Assembly: GCF_020852195.1 (NCBI RefSeq)
Contig: NZ_JADZBI010000167.1
Coordinates: 1-36,693 of the forward strand
Origin: Hyphomicrobium sp.
GTDB lineage: Bacteria > Pseudomonadota > Alphaproteobacteria > Rhizobiales > Hyphomicrobiaceae
DNA length: 36,693 nucleotides
Direction: 5' to 3'
In this document: positions 7,442 to 16,085 of the stretch, piece by piece
Position numbering within the stretch: position 1 is the stretch's first letter
Layout: every line of letters starts with the position of its first letter
Program-made: the position numbers and the translations under genes
The notes under the pieces: generated by a model
Database searches by the model: none
Told to the model about the DNA's origin: nothing
What the model saw: only the letters and a program-made list of their open reading frames with translations

Positions 7442-7729
7442 TCAGGAGTCCTCTCGGGGGCCGCACGGCCCGCGTCGTCATCGGCCCCATGCCCCGGGCC
7501 GAGCCCCGCAGTCGAATCTTTCATGCGGGATATGACGTTATGATGAGGGGCCGGGCAAGGTTGGACCTCAATGCGCGGGAACTCAACGTGTAATCTTGGC
7601 GCGCGAATGTGTGGGAATTCCGTTGAGGCCGGCCCTCCACAGGTTATATGTGCTCGCCGTGACGGGGCCGGCCGCGAAAGCCGCCCCGGATCGACGTGGA
7701 AGCGGCAGAAGTAGGGATCGCAGGGGACC
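7442..7729. other. Divergent intergenic region, Clp-N gene / argB
   Basis: 288 bases without a credible gene. It must hold the promoters of the minus-strand Clp-N gene and of argB. I could not find a convincing -35/-10 pair for either. AGGGGA (7722-7727) lies only two bases before the argB ATG, with TAGGGA (7712-7717) further upstream. Confidence 0.5.
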
Positions 7730-8689
7730 ATGGCGAAGGTGACCGATACGCAACGGGCGACCCAGGGCGCATTCGATCCGAAGGAGATCTCGGCGCACGT
7801 GCAGGCGCGCATCCTGGCGGAGGCGCTGCCCAACATGCTGCGCTACGACGAGCAGATCGTGGTCGTGAAGTTCGGTGGCCACGCCATGGGTGACCAGGCG
7901 CTCGCGGATGCCTTCGCCAAGGACATCGTTTATCTCAAGCAGTCGGGCGTGAACCCCATCGTCGTGCACGGCGGCGGGCCGCAGATCGCCAGCATGCTCA
8001 ACAAGCTCGAGATCAAGTCGGAGTTCGTCAACGGGCTGCGCGTCACCGACAAGCCGACGGTCGAAGTCGTCGAAATGGTGCTCGCCGGGCGCATCAACAA
8101 GGACATCGTCTCGGCGATCAACAAGCAGGGCGGCAAGGCGGTCGGCATCTGCGGCAAGGATGCCAACCTCATGATCGCGCGCAAGATCACGCAGATGGCG
8201 GATCCTGCGAGCAGCGAGATGAAGGACGTCGACATCGGCTACGTGGGCGACCCGCTGCACGTTAACCCGCACATCGTCGACGTGATCTCGAAGTCCGACC
8301 TCATCCCCGTGATCGCGCCGATCGGCATCTCGCCCCAAGGGGAAACGCTCAACATCAATGCCGATACGTTCGCTTCCGCGCTCGCCGCGCGGCTGCAGGC
8401 CAAGCGCCTGCTGCTGCTCACGGACGTCGAAGGCGTGCTCGACAAGGACGGCAACCTGATCGCCGATCTCACCATCACGGAAGCGCAGGAGCTGATCCGC
8501 AACGGCACGATCACCGGCGGCATGATCCCCAAGATCGAGGGCTGCATCGAGGTCGTGGAGGCGGGCGTCGAGGCCGTCGTCATCATCAACGGCCGCGTGC
8601 CGCACAGCGTGCTGCTCGAGCTCCTGACCGATCACGGCGCGGGCACGCTGGTCGGACGGCGCAAGCCGAAAGAGAAGAAGAGCGCATGA
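7730..8689 (+). CDS. argB: Acetylglutamate kinase ArgB
   Basis: A 319-residue amino-acid kinase that phosphorylates N-acetyl-L-glutamate, the second and usually feedback-controlled step of arginine synthesis. The phosphate-binding lysine and glycines ([12 protein letters not shown]), the substrate loop VVHGGGPQI, the [10 protein letters not shown] segment, a basic site [26 protein letters not shown] and GGMIPKI are all present. It is about 20 residues longer than the Escherichia coli enzyme at the N-terminus. This is usual for the arginine-inhibited hexameric form, whose extra N-terminal helix joins dimers. Its stop overlaps the start of the HAD gene (ATGA, 8686-8689), so the two are coupled. 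Confidence 0.97.
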   Translation: MAKVTDTQRATQGAFDPKEISAHVQARILAEALPNMLRYDEQIVVVKFGGHAMGDQALADAFAKDIVYLKQSGVNPIVVHGGGPQIASMLNKLEIKSEFVNGLRVTDKPTVEVVEMVLAGRINKDIVSAINKQGGKAVGICGKDANLMIARKITQMADPASSEMKDVDIGYVGDPLHVNPHIVDVISKSDLIPVIAPIGISPQGETLNINADTFASALAARLQAKRLLLLTDVEGVLDKDGNLIADLTITEAQELIRNGTITGGMIPKIEGCIEVVEAGVEAVVIINGRVPHSVLLELLTDHGAGTLVGRRKPKEKKSA

Positions 8690-9489
8690 GCGCGGAGCGC
8701 AAGGTCTCGCGTGCGGCGGCCGACGTCGGTGAGGCTCCGAGGGTGCTGCAGTCGCGATCCGGCGCGCCGCCGCGCGGGTTTGCGCACACGGATGCGTGGA
8801 TCTTCGATCTCGACAACACGCTCTATCCGGCCGAATGCAATCTGTTCGCGCAGGTCGATCACCGCATGGGGGCGTTCATCGCCCACTATCTCGGTGTGTC
8901 CTATGCGCAGGCCCGGCACCTGCAGAAGACCTACTACCGTCAGTTCGGCACCACACTCGCGGGGCTGATGGCCGTGCACAAGCTCGATCCCGCGGCGTTC
9001 CTCGCCTACGTGCACGACATCGACCTTTCGGTGGTGCCGGAGGCGCCGGAGCTTCGCGCCGCCATTGCGGCGCTGCCGGGGCGGCGGTTGATCTACACCA
9101 ACGGCTCGCGGCGGCATGCGGAGCGGGTGGCCGAGAAGCTTGGCGTGCTCGACCTCTTCGAGGACATCTGTGATATCGCGGCGTGCGACTACGTGCCGAA
9201 GCCCGAGGCGGACGCGTTCCAGCGCATGGTCCGCCGGCATGGCGTGGCGGCGGAGCGCGCGGCGATGTTCGAGGACATGCCGATGAACCTCACCGCGCCG
9301 CACGACCTCGGCATGACGACGGTGCTCGTGCATTCGAGCTACCTCGATCATCCGGTGCAGGAGCAGATGAAGACGTGGACCGAACTGCCGGACCACATCC
9401 ACCACATGACGCTGGACCTCGCGGAGTTCCTCGCTGCCACAACGCGTGTGTGTGGAGACGTGTCTAGATCCCGGCCTCCGCCGGGATGA
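8686..9489 (+). CDS. HAD-family pyrimidine 5'-nucleotidase
   Basis: A 267-residue haloacid dehalogenase-fold phosphatase. Motif I is FDLDNTLYP (nucleophile Asp41, acid Asp43), motif II IYTNGS, motif III the lysine in VPKPEADAF, and motif IV FEDMPMN. The long DLDNTLYP form is typical of the Ssm1/pyrimidine 5'-nucleotidase subgroup, which dephosphorylates UMP, CMP or similar nucleotides. It sits directly after argB with a four-base overlap, a common arrangement in this group. Oddity: the last residues (SRSRPPPG) and the TGA stop are encoded by a REP-like repeat (9461-9491), so the original C-terminus has apparently been replaced. The function should be unaffected because the motifs end well before it. 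Confidence 0.9.
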   Translation: MSAERKVSRAAADVGEAPRVLQSRSGAPPRGFAHTDAWIFDLDNTLYPAECNLFAQVDHRMGAFIAHYLGVSYAQARHLQKTYYRQFGTTLAGLMAVHKLDPAAFLAYVHDIDLSVVPEAPELRAAIAALPGRRLIYTNGSRRHAERVAEKLGVLDLFEDICDIAACDYVPKPEADAFQRMVRRHGVAAERAAMFEDMPMNLTAPHDLGMTTVLVHSSYLDHPVQEQMKTWTELPDHIHHMTLDLAEFLAATTRVCGDVSRSRPPPG

Positions 9490-9492
9490 CGT
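9459..9492 (+). repeat. REP-like palindromic repeat, copy 3 (supplies a stop codon)
   Basis: Inverted repeat ATCCCGGC-ctcc-GCCGGGAT at 9468-9487, preceded by GTGTCTAG. It overlaps the 3' end of the HAD gene and its GATGA supplies the stop codon at 9487-9489. Confidence 0.85.
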
Positions 9493-9526
9493 TGAATTTG
9501 GATGCGCGGCGCGCCTACAACATGCC

Positions 9527-9550
9527 GTCATGCCGGCGGAGGCCGGCACC
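9527..9550 (-). repeat. REP-like palindromic repeat, copy 4 (inverted)
   Basis: TGCCGGC-ggag-GCCGGCA at 9531-9548, in opposite orientation to copy 3. Confidence 0.8.
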
Positions 9551-9644
9551 CACGCAAGCTTCCGAAAATGCGACGGCTCTCGTTGGGACGACGACGCCAG
9601 AACCACGCTGCGCGATGCACGCTTCCGGCTCGGCCTTGGCAGGC

Positions 9645-9675
9645 TGGCGTGGATCCCGGCCTCCGCCGGGATGAC
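9645..9675 (+). repeat. REP-like palindromic repeat, copy 5
   Basis: ATCCCGGC-ctcc-GCCGGGAT at 9653-9672, the same core sequence as copy 3, followed by GACGG. Confidence 0.85.
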
Positions 9676-9712
9676 GGTATGTGGGGAGGTGGGCGGCCTG
9701 CCCAAGAAAAGC

Positions 9713-9745
9713 GTCACCCCGACGAAGACCGGGATCCAGACACGT
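9713..9745 (-). repeat. REP-like repeat, degenerate copy 6 (inverted)
   Basis: GTCACCCCGACGAAGACCGG followed by GATCCAGACACG is an imperfect reverse complement of the GTGTCTGGATCCCGG...GATGAC consensus, closing the four-copy cluster. Confidence 0.6.
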
Positions 9746-9884
9746 CGCAGTAGAGCGAAGGCGCTTCCTCCGCCGGATGCCTCATGCACGACGACCTAGG
9801 ATGGAGAGAGGTATCGCTTCTCCCCGTAAAAGCCGCCACGGTTGTGACGAACGAGAGCAAGCTGACGCATCGACCACTGGGATA

Positions 9885-10343
9885 TCACCCCTGCTTCTCC
9901 CAGCGGCCGCTGTCGGACTGGCGCCAGTAGGTGACGGCGCAGCCGGCGGCCTTTGCGGCTTGCCATTGCTGGCGTGCCTTGCCGGTCGCGTCGGGATCGT
10001 GGCCGTCGAACAGGCAGACGATGCGCACGAAGCCGGTGAAGGCCGGGATTTCCGCGCCGTCGACCAGGAAGCGCACGCCGGCGCCGTTCGGCGTCTCGTC
10101 GCCGGTGGTGAGATAGACTGGCTGGCGCGCGGGATCGCCGTCGCGCGCGGTACCGTGGGGAAGGAAGCTCGCGTCGCTGTACGTCCAGAGCGCGAGGTCG
10201 AGCGCTTCGAGACGCTCGGGGCTTCCCGATTGTACGACGGCGCGCCAGCCGCGCTCGAGCGTGCGCTCCAGGAGCGACGGCAGTACGCGCTCGAGCGGCA
10301 CGCGCTCGAGATGATAGAACAGGACCTCGGCAGGCTCGGTCAT
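9885..10343 (-). CDS. holC: DNA polymerase III chi subunit HolC
   Basis: A 152-residue protein of the DNA polymerase III clamp-loader accessory family; chi binds psi and single-stranded DNA-binding protein. Diagnostic features are the start EVLFYHLERVPLERVLPSLLERTLERGWRAVV, typical of alphaproteobacterial HolC (here residues 6-37), the LWTYSDASFLPHG segment and the C-terminal VCLFDGHDPDATGKARQQWQ, in which the last helix carries the Arg/Trp pair. Length is normal for the family. It is the last of a run of minus-strand genes but is separated from the next upstream gene by 216 bases with no gene, so it probably has its own promoter. No terminator with a T-run was seen downstream; the repeat cluster lies there instead. 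Confidence 0.9.
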   Translation of the reverse strand: MTEPAEVLFYHLERVPLERVLPSLLERTLERGWRAVVQSGSPERLEALDLALWTYSDASFLPHGTARDGDPARQPVYLTTGDETPNGAGVRFLVDGAEIPAFTGFVRIVCLFDGHDPDATGKARQQWQAAKAAGCAVTYWRQSDSGRWEKQG

Positions 10344-10559
10344 TGATGCTGCTCAGCCTTCCGCGTTGGCGCGCCGCAACAGACGCACATGCGAAAGAGA
10401 AAAGATCACTTAAGGGACTTGATGTCGATGGCACCCTCGCCTATCTCTGCGAGTCCGGTGCGGCGCCATCAAGGGTGACGCCCGTGCGGGCGGTGACGTT
10501 CAGCAGCATCTTCGGGTTCGCTGCGGGACTCCCGCCCGCTGCGATTCCAGCCCCTGCTC

Positions 10560-10856
10560 TCAGCGCTTGCGATACTTGCGCGGCACCAAGCCGGCGTCCG
10601 TCAGGGCGTTGACGCAGCGCTTGCTGAGGTTCCCCCTGCGGCCGGCCAGCGACATGCAGTTGCGGAGCGCGGACGAGCCTTCCTTGTAGGCGGGGCAATG
10701 CGTCTTGTAGTCGGCCCGGCAGGCGTTCTCGACCTTCTTGCTGTAAGCCGCCGCCTCGCTCGGCATCGCGAGTGCCAATGCGGCGACAACTGCCGGCAGC
10801 ACCGATGCGGCGCGAAAAACAGCAGGCTTGAGGCTCGTGGGGAGGACCTTGGACAT
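10560..10856 (-). CDS. Small secreted protein with one Cys-rich (CRADxxxHC) repeat
   Basis: A 98-residue protein starting at ATG 10856; a GTG one codon earlier would add one residue. AGGGA lies seven bases before the ATG. The first 37 residues are a signal peptide ending MPSEAAA. The mature part holds four cysteines in the order CRADYKTHC, then RNCMS, then LSKRCVNAL. This spacing matches a single Cys-rich repeat of the Golgi apparatus protein 1 type, found in many small alphaproteobacterial periplasmic proteins. Two disulfides are likely. The C-terminus is strongly basic (VPRKYRKR). Function unknown; one speculative role is binding polyanions or the cell envelope. It lies downstream of der. 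Confidence 0.75.
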   Translation of the reverse strand: MSKVLPTSLKPAVFRAASVLPAVVAALALAMPSEAAAYSKKVENACRADYKTHCPAYKEGSSALRNCMSLAGRRGNLSKRCVNALTDAGLVPRKYRKR

Positions 10857-10981
10857 CACGCATTCCCTTTGACGTTTCTACTCGGCTTGACCGGCATGAT
10901 CCCCGGCGGGACCCTATCGCGCTCGGTTGGCTGGCGCCAGCCGATTCCTTGGTCCTGGACGGGTTCCGGAAGGCTGTTGGG

Positions 10982-12361
10982 TTAACGGCGTCGGCGCGTC
11001 GGCGCAAACGGATTGTCGCCACCCCGCAGGTTCAGGCGGATGGGAACGCCCGGAAGGTCGAACGCCTCGCGCAGGCTGTTGGTCAGGTACTTCTGGTAGG
11101 TTTTCGGCAGCGCGTCCGGGCGCGAGCAGAACGCCACGAAGGTCGGCGGCCGCGTCGACGGCTGGGTCATGTAGCGGATCTTGAGGCGCCGGCCGGACGG
11201 CGCGGGTGGAGCATGCCGTGCGAGCGCCTCCTCGAGCCAGCGGTTCAGCTCGTGCGTCGCCACGCGGCGGTTCCAGATCTCGGCGGCGGTGGTTATGGCG
11301 CGCAGCAGCTTGTCGAGGCCCTTCTCGCTCGCGGCCGATATCGGCACCACGGCGACGCCGGGCACCTGGGCCAGGCCCTCCGCGATCTTGCGGTGAAGCT
11401 CCTTCAGGACCTTCTGCTTCTCCTCGATGCGGTCCCACTTGTTGAGCGCGATCACCAGCGCACGCCCCTCCTCCGTGACGAGGTCGCCGATGCTCAAGTC
11501 CTGGTGCTCGAGGCCGCGCTCGGCATCGAGCAGGAGCACGACGACCTCGGCGAAACGGATGGCGCGCACCGTGTCGCTGGTCGAGAGCTTCTCGGCAAGC
11601 TCGGTGACCTTGGCCTTGCGGCGCAGGCCCGCGGTGTCGAACAGGCGAATGGTCCGGCCCTGCCATGTGATGTCGCTCGAAACCGAATCGCGCGTGAGGC
11701 CCGGCTCGGGGCCGACGATCATGCGCTCCTCGCCGAGCAGTGCATTGACGAGCGTGGACTTGCCGGCGTTGGGGCGGCCGACGATGGCGACGCGCAGCGG
11801 GCGCTCGCGCGTTTCGGGTGCCTCGCCTTCCTCGCCGTCGGCTTTGCGCGCCTTCGGTTTCGGCTTGAGCCCGAGGGCGGCGAGTGCGTCGCGCTCGAGA
11901 TCGCCGAGTCCGAGGCCGTGCTCGGCGGAGATGGCGACCGGCTCGCCGAGACCGAGCTTGAACGCATCGTAGAAACCCTCGTCGGAGGAGCGGCCCTCGC
12001 ACTTGTTGGCGATGAGCACGACAGGGCGGCCCGAGGCGCGCACGATGCGGGCGAAGGTCTCGTCGGTGGCGGTGACGCCGTCGCGGGCGTCGATGACGAA
12101 CAGGACGAGGTCGGCGAGTGTGATCGCCGCCTCGGTCTGCTGGCGCATGCGGTCTGCGATGGAGCCTTTGGCCGCGACCTCGAGGCCGGCGGTGTCGATG
12201 ATGATGATGGGATGGCCGCCGAGCTCCGCCTCGCCTTCCTTGCGGTCGCGCGTCAGCCCCGGCAGGTCGGAGACCAGCGCGGCGCGGGTGCCGGTCAGAC
12301 GATTGAAGAGCGTGGACTTGCCCACGTTGGGCCGGCCCACGATGGCGATCTTGGGGGTCAT
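10982..12361 (-). CDS. der: Ribosome biogenesis GTPase Der (EngA), two GTPase domains
   Basis: A 459-residue protein with two tandem G domains and a KH-like C-terminus, required for maturation of the 50S subunit. The first P-loop is GRPNVGKST (residues 9-17), with DTAG (56-59) and NKCEG (119-123); the Glu in place of Asp in the first G4 motif is common in Der. An acidic/basic linker (about 165-188) leads to the second P-loop GRPNAGKST (195-203), with DTAGLRRK and LNKWD. The C-terminal part carries [16 protein letters not shown], the usual KH-like domain signature. Length is normal. It is followed by the small Cys-repeat gene and preceded by ispA (192-base gap) on the same strand. Confidence 0.97.
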   Translation of the reverse strand: MTPKIAIVGRPNVGKSTLFNRLTGTRAALVSDLPGLTRDRKEGEAELGGHPIIIIDTAGLEVAAKGSIADRMRQQTEAAITLADLVLFVIDARDGVTATDETFARIVRASGRPVVLIANKCEGRSSDEGFYDAFKLGLGEPVAISAEHGLGLGDLERDALAALGLKPKPKARKADGEEGEAPETRERPLRVAIVGRPNAGKSTLVNALLGEERMIVGPEPGLTRDSVSSDITWQGRTIRLFDTAGLRRKAKVTELAEKLSTSDTVRAIRFAEVVVLLLDAERGLEHQDLSIGDLVTEEGRALVIALNKWDRIEEKQKVLKELHRKIAEGLAQVPGVAVVPISAASEKGLDKLLRAITTAAEIWNRRVATHELNRWLEEALARHAPPAPSGRRLKIRYMTQPSTRPPTFVAFCSRPDALPKTYQKYLTNSLREAFDLPGVPIRLNLRGGDNPFAPTRRRR

Positions 12362-12554
12362 CTCGGTGTGCTCTCGTGGAAGCGCGGCTTATGGCCTGAA
12401 ACCGCAAGAAATGCAAAAGCGATGGTTTTCCTCCCCGTTCAGGGATGCAATGTCCCAGGCACGGCGTAAGGGCGGTGTTTGTTGCTCCTGGGTCCCGGAT
12501 CTCGCGGCTTGCGCAGCTCGGTCGGGGGATGACAGACAGCGACAGGTTCGACGG

Positions 12555-13472
12555 TTAACGGTTGCGGCTGGCGACGAAGTGGGCGGCCTCGATCAGCGTT
12601 GCGGCGCGCGCGCCGAAGAGGCGAAGCGCATCGACGGCTGCCTGCTCGACCCGCTTCAGCTCGGTGCGGGCGGCGTCGCGCCCCATGAGCGATACCAGCG
12701 TGGCCTTGCCGGCAGCGGCGTCTTTGCTCACCGCCTTGCCGACGGTTGCGGCGTCGCCTTCCGCGTCGAGCAGGTCGTCGGCGATCTGGAAGGCGAGGCC
12801 GAGCTCCTTGCCGTAGCGGTGCAGTGCCGCCCGCGCCTCGGGCTCCGCCTGCCCGAGGATGGCGCCGGCCTCGCAGGCAAAGCGGATCAGGGCTCCGGTC
12901 TTGAGGCTCTGCAGGTGCAGGATCTCCTCGAGGGTGGTCGGCGCGGTGCGCGGCAGGCGCTCGGCCTCGAGATCGAGAGCCTGTCCGCCGACCATGCCCG
13001 CCATGCCCGCCGCTCTGGCAAGACCCGAGATCAGCTCGAGGCGGACCTCTGGGCGTGGATGCACCTCGGGCTTGCTCAGGGTTTCGAATGCAACCGTGAG
13101 GAGTGCGTCCCCGGCGAGGATCGCCGTCCATTCGTCGAACGCCTTCCATACCGTCGGCAGCCCGCGCCGCACGGCGTCGTTATCCATCGCGGGCAGGTCG
13201 TCGTGCGCAAGGGAGTAGCAATGAACGCACTCGATGGCGGCCGCCGTATCCAGAGCTTCGCGCTCGGGCAGCCCGAAAAGGGCCGCACTCTCCACGACAA
13301 GAAACGGGCGGAACCTTTTTCCGCCGCCGAGCGTCGCATGGCCGACCGCGTCCAGGAGCCGTTGCGGGGGCCGGTCATGTCCTTCGCGCCGCTCCGTTTT
13401 TGCCCCTACGAGCGAACCCAGGCGGGCTTCCGTTAGCCCTCTGATCCGATCGAGCCTTTGCGCGAAGGTCAT
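12555..13472 (-). CDS. ispA: Short-chain polyprenyl diphosphate synthase (farnesyl-diphosphate synthase)
   Basis: A 305-residue trans-isoprenyl diphosphate synthase that condenses isopentenyl diphosphate with dimethylallyl or geranyl diphosphate to give farnesyl diphosphate, the precursor of quinones, bactoprenol and hopanoids. The first aspartate-rich motif is DDLPAMD (91-97), the second DDLLD (232-236), and the substrate-binding GGGKRFRPFLV (49-59) is present. His90 directly before the first motif and the two-residue insertion (LPAMD rather than xxD) are the bacterial type-II short-chain pattern. The ATG at 13472 is preferred; a 50-residue upstream extension would run into the divergent mtgA gene and is compositionally foreign. 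The gap to mtgA is only 37 bases. Confidence 0.92.
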   Translation of the reverse strand: MTFAQRLDRIRGLTEARLGSLVGAKTERREGHDRPPQRLLDAVGHATLGGGKRFRPFLVVESAALFGLPEREALDTAAAIECVHCYSLAHDDLPAMDNDAVRRGLPTVWKAFDEWTAILAGDALLTVAFETLSKPEVHPRPEVRLELISGLARAAGMAGMVGGQALDLEAERLPRTAPTTLEEILHLQSLKTGALIRFACEAGAILGQAEPEARAALHRYGKELGLAFQIADDLLDAEGDAATVGKAVSKDAAAGKATLVSLMGRDAARTELKRVEQAAVDALRLFGARAATLIEAAHFVASRNR

Positions 13473-13509
13473 GGACGAAGTACCTAAGACTATCTGTGGG
13501 ACGTGACGC

Positions 13510-15432
13510 GTGGCGCGGGATATAGCATCCGTGGCGGACAAGGACACCCGTGAGGATGACGGGACACCCGGCGAGGTGCTGCCGCTGCCCGATGGCCCCC
13601 GCTCGGAGGGCGGTCCCGTCACGCGCGAGCCCGAGCCCGCTGCTGACGGTGCGGATGACCCGCCTGCTGTCTTCGAAGCGCCGGCCGCGGAGCCAGTAGG
13701 TGTCGACGCGGTTCCCGATGCGGTGGGTGACGTCGCCGACGAGCCGGCCGAGGTTTCTCTGTTGTCCGGTTTCGAGCCTCATGCCGACGCCGCGGGCGAC
13801 CGGCCTGCCCTCTTCGAGGCGCCGGTCGCCGATCCGGCCGTCATCGACGACGCGGTTCTGGATGCGGTGAGCGAGGCCGCCGAGGATATTGTCGACGCTT
13901 CGCTGCCATCCGATTTCAAGCCGCAGCAGTCTCCTGCGCACGAGGTCTTGGCGGGCGGGGGCGACGAGCCGCCCGTCGTCGTGGTCGACGAGACGTTCTC
14001 GGAGCCCGAGGATGTGACCTACCACGACGAGCAGGCGGCTTTCGTTTCGGAGGTACCGGAGGAGCTACTCGCGGCTGCTCCCTCGATCGAGGATGTGGCG
14101 GACGCCTTCGGGCCTGTTGCAAGCGACGAGCGCGCGCTACCGGAAGCCGATGCTCGCGATGCCGAGCCGTGGCGCAATGCCATCGCGGATGCCTTGGCGG
14201 AGCCGCCCGATGTCGTTCCGCCGGCTCCGGTTGAAGGTGCGGATCCGTTTGATATCGGGCCAGGATCCGAACCTGCCAAGCCGTCGGCGGAGCCGAAGCT
14301 CGCGCCGCTCCGCACCGGGGATGCCTGGGCGGACGGCGGCGCGCCGAGCATTGGCGTTGAAGCTCCTGCAGCCGCGCCACCCGCGACTGCGGCCGACGCC
14401 GACGCCGCTTCGTTCACGGCCGCGGCTGAGGATCTTTTCCGCCCGCCGGAGACGATACGGGACCCGCATCTCATCACGATCGGACGGCGGCTCGACCCCG
14501 CCCTGCGCATACCGCGTCCCCTTGCGCCGGATATCGAGCCGCGGGCCGAGCCGGCACGCGTGCAGGAGCCGTGGTGGAAGACAGCGCCGTGGGGACAGCA
14601 CCTGCGCACCGCCGCGCGCTATGCGGCCTATGCCATCGGGGGCTACTTGGCGTTGGTACTGGTGCTCATCGTCCTCTTTCGCTTCGTCAATCCGCCGGGA
14701 TCGTCGTACATGCTGGGGCAGCTCCTCACCGGCACAGCGATCGATCGTACATGGGTGCCACTGGGCTCCATCTCCGCGAACCTGGTGCGCGCCGTCATTG
14801 TGTCGGAGGACGGGCGCTTCTGCGAGCACAGCGGCATCGATACGGCGGCCATCAAGGAGGCCATTGAGCGTGCGGCGCGCGGCACGCCGCGCGGCGCCAG
14901 CACCATTTCCATGCAGGTGACCAAGAACCTGTTCCTCTGGAACGCCAAGAGCTACGTGCGCAAGGTGATCGAGATCCCGCTCACGCTCGCCATGGAGCTC
15001 GTCTGGCCGAAGAGCCGTATCCTCGAGGTCTATCTCAACATCGCCGAATGGGCCCCTGGCGTGTTCGGTGCGGAGGCTGCGGCGCAGCGCCATTTCAACA
15101 AGTCGGCCGCGCGGCTCAGCGAGCGGGAGGCGGCGCTGCTGGCGGCCGTGCTTCCCAATCCCGTGGTTCGCGATGCCGGCTCGCCCGGCCCGCGCACGTC
15201 CGCCAAGGCGCGCGTGGTGCAGGCCCGCGTCAAGGCGTATGGGGCCGTGGCGTCCTGCGTGGCCTCGGCGGCGGCGCGTCCGCCCGCGGCCACGGCACCC
15301 GCGGCGACAACCCCGCGTGGCACCATCCCGCGGACGATCCGCAAGGCTCCCGCGACGCGCCCCGCCCCTGCCAAGAAGAAGCAGCAACCGGCCAACGATT
15401 GGGCGCCGATCCTCAATTTCGGGACCCCTTGA
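13510..15432 (+). CDS. mtgA: Monofunctional peptidoglycan glycosyltransferase with long acidic N-terminal extension
   Basis: A 640-residue protein beginning GTG (alternative GTG at 13531). The C-terminal part is a GT51 glycan-chain polymerase working on lipid II: a membrane anchor at about 371-392, catalytic Glu433 in SEDGRFCEHSGID, GASTISMQVTKNLFL, RKVIEIPLTLAMELVWPK, and AEWAPGVFGAEAAAQRHFNK. Ordinary MtgA is about 230 residues. Here some 370 cytoplasmic residues precede the anchor, very rich in Asp, Glu, Ala and Pro and probably disordered. They include an imperfect 47-residue tandem duplication (about 50-91 and 97-138, both with FEAP and ending FEP or FKP). The tail (about 575-640) is Ala/Pro/Arg-rich. 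No transpeptidase domain is present. Divergent from ispA. Confidence 0.9.
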   Translation: MARDIASVADKDTREDDGTPGEVLPLPDGPRSEGGPVTREPEPAADGADDPPAVFEAPAAEPVGVDAVPDAVGDVADEPAEVSLLSGFEPHADAAGDRPALFEAPVADPAVIDDAVLDAVSEAAEDIVDASLPSDFKPQQSPAHEVLAGGGDEPPVVVVDETFSEPEDVTYHDEQAAFVSEVPEELLAAAPSIEDVADAFGPVASDERALPEADARDAEPWRNAIADALAEPPDVVPPAPVEGADPFDIGPGSEPAKPSAEPKLAPLRTGDAWADGGAPSIGVEAPAAAPPATAADADAASFTAAAEDLFRPPETIRDPHLITIGRRLDPALRIPRPLAPDIEPRAEPARVQEPWWKTAPWGQHLRTAARYAAYAIGGYLALVLVLIVLFRFVNPPGSSYMLGQLLTGTAIDRTWVPLGSISANLVRAVIVSEDGRFCEHSGIDTAAIKEAIERAARGTPRGASTISMQVTKNLFLWNAKSYVRKVIEIPLTLAMELVWPKSRILEVYLNIAEWAPGVFGAEAAAQRHFNKSAARLSEREAALLAAVLPNPVVRDAGSPGPRTSAKARVVQARVKAYGAVASCVASAAARPPAATAPAATTPRGTIPRTIRKAPATRPAPAKKKQQPANDWAPILNFGTP

Positions 15433-15730
15433 GGCCCTGCTTAATTTTTCGGCGCCGGCCGCCGTGCCGGGTGGGGTGGCCCCGGGGCGGCCAAACGGTC
15501 CAAAATGGTCTGGCATAGGCAGGGGATTGCCGCTATAAGGCCGCGATCTTTGGTCTTGGAGCCTGCGGCGCCCGATCGAGCGGTTGGACGTTGCGGTTTG
15601 TTTTGGTGGGCCGAATCCCCGCGTCGCGGGTGCGCCGCCGGGATGGACCAAAGCGGGCCCTACACCCATTCCATCTGCACGAGACCTTGCGTGCGCCCCC
15701 TCGCGGCGCCGCCATCACGGGAGTTAACCC
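15433..15730. other. Intergenic region upstream of rpmF
   Basis: 298 bases without a credible gene. It should hold the rpmF promoter; a GGGAG-type ribosome binding site lies about seven bases before the ATG at 15731. No convincing terminator for mtgA and no structured RNA was recognised. Confidence 0.5.
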
Positions 15731-15916
15731 ATGGCTGTTCCTAGGAAAAAGACGTCGCCCATGAAGAAGGGACAACGCCAGTCGCATGATGCGCTGAGCG
15801 CTCCGGCCTATGTCGAGGACAAGGATAGCGGCGAGCGCCGCCGTCCGCATCATATCGACCTCAAGACCGGCAAGTATCGTGGCCGGCAGATTCTCGAGCC
15901 GAAGTCAGACGCGTAG
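15731..15916 (+). CDS. rpmF: 50S ribosomal protein L32
   Basis: A 61-residue basic ribosomal protein. The start [16 protein letters not shown] and the C-terminal [16 protein letters not shown] are typical of alphaproteobacterial L32. It lacks the four zinc-ligand cysteines found in L32 of some other phyla, as is usual in this class. It follows mtgA, a common neighbour here, but with its own 298-base upstream region, and is closed by a strong intrinsic terminator at 15987. In many bacteria rpmF is linked to plsX-fabH; here it is not. Confidence 0.97.
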   Translation: MAVPRKKTSPMKKGQRQSHDALSAPAYVEDKDSGERRRPHHIDLKTGKYRGRQILEPKSDA

Positions 15917-15986
15917 GCGCCGTTCGTCGGATTGTCACCGATCCGACATTTGAGGCCAGCTCGCCACAAATGAATATGAAAAAGGC

Positions 15987-16018
15987 GACAGCGCCCGGAC
16001 TCCGGGCGCTGTCGTTTT
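15987..16018 (+). terminator. Intrinsic terminator after rpmF
   Basis: A perfect 12-base stem GACAGCGCCCGG / CCGGGCGCTGTC (15987-15998, 16002-16013) with a 3-base loop, followed by GTTTT. Confidence 0.9.
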
Positions 16019-16085
16019 GCTTGAGGTCGCAATCTCCCGGAGGATAGGGTACGAGGCACAGGTCTTGGCCCTGCAGGAGTGAACC

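Larger units (their letters stand above)
9493..9884. other. Non-coding repeat-rich stretch
   Basis: About 390 bases between the HAD gene and holC with no credible gene; the short open frames here run through repeats. It holds three of the REP-like copies (9527, 9645, 9713). Spacing and alternating orientation suggest one composite mosaic element. Confidence 0.75.

Noticed and set aside
9459-9745. CRISPR array
   Set aside because: The repeats are palindromic, alternate in orientation, vary in sequence and are irregularly spaced; no cas genes are present.
9490-9799. Several open frames in the 9.5-9.8 kb stretch
   Set aside because: They run through the palindromic repeats, encode repeated PPPG-like peptides and have no ribosome binding sites.
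10949-12469. Long plus-strand open frame opposite der
   Set aside because: It is a shadow; der on the other strand has all GTPase motifs in both domains.
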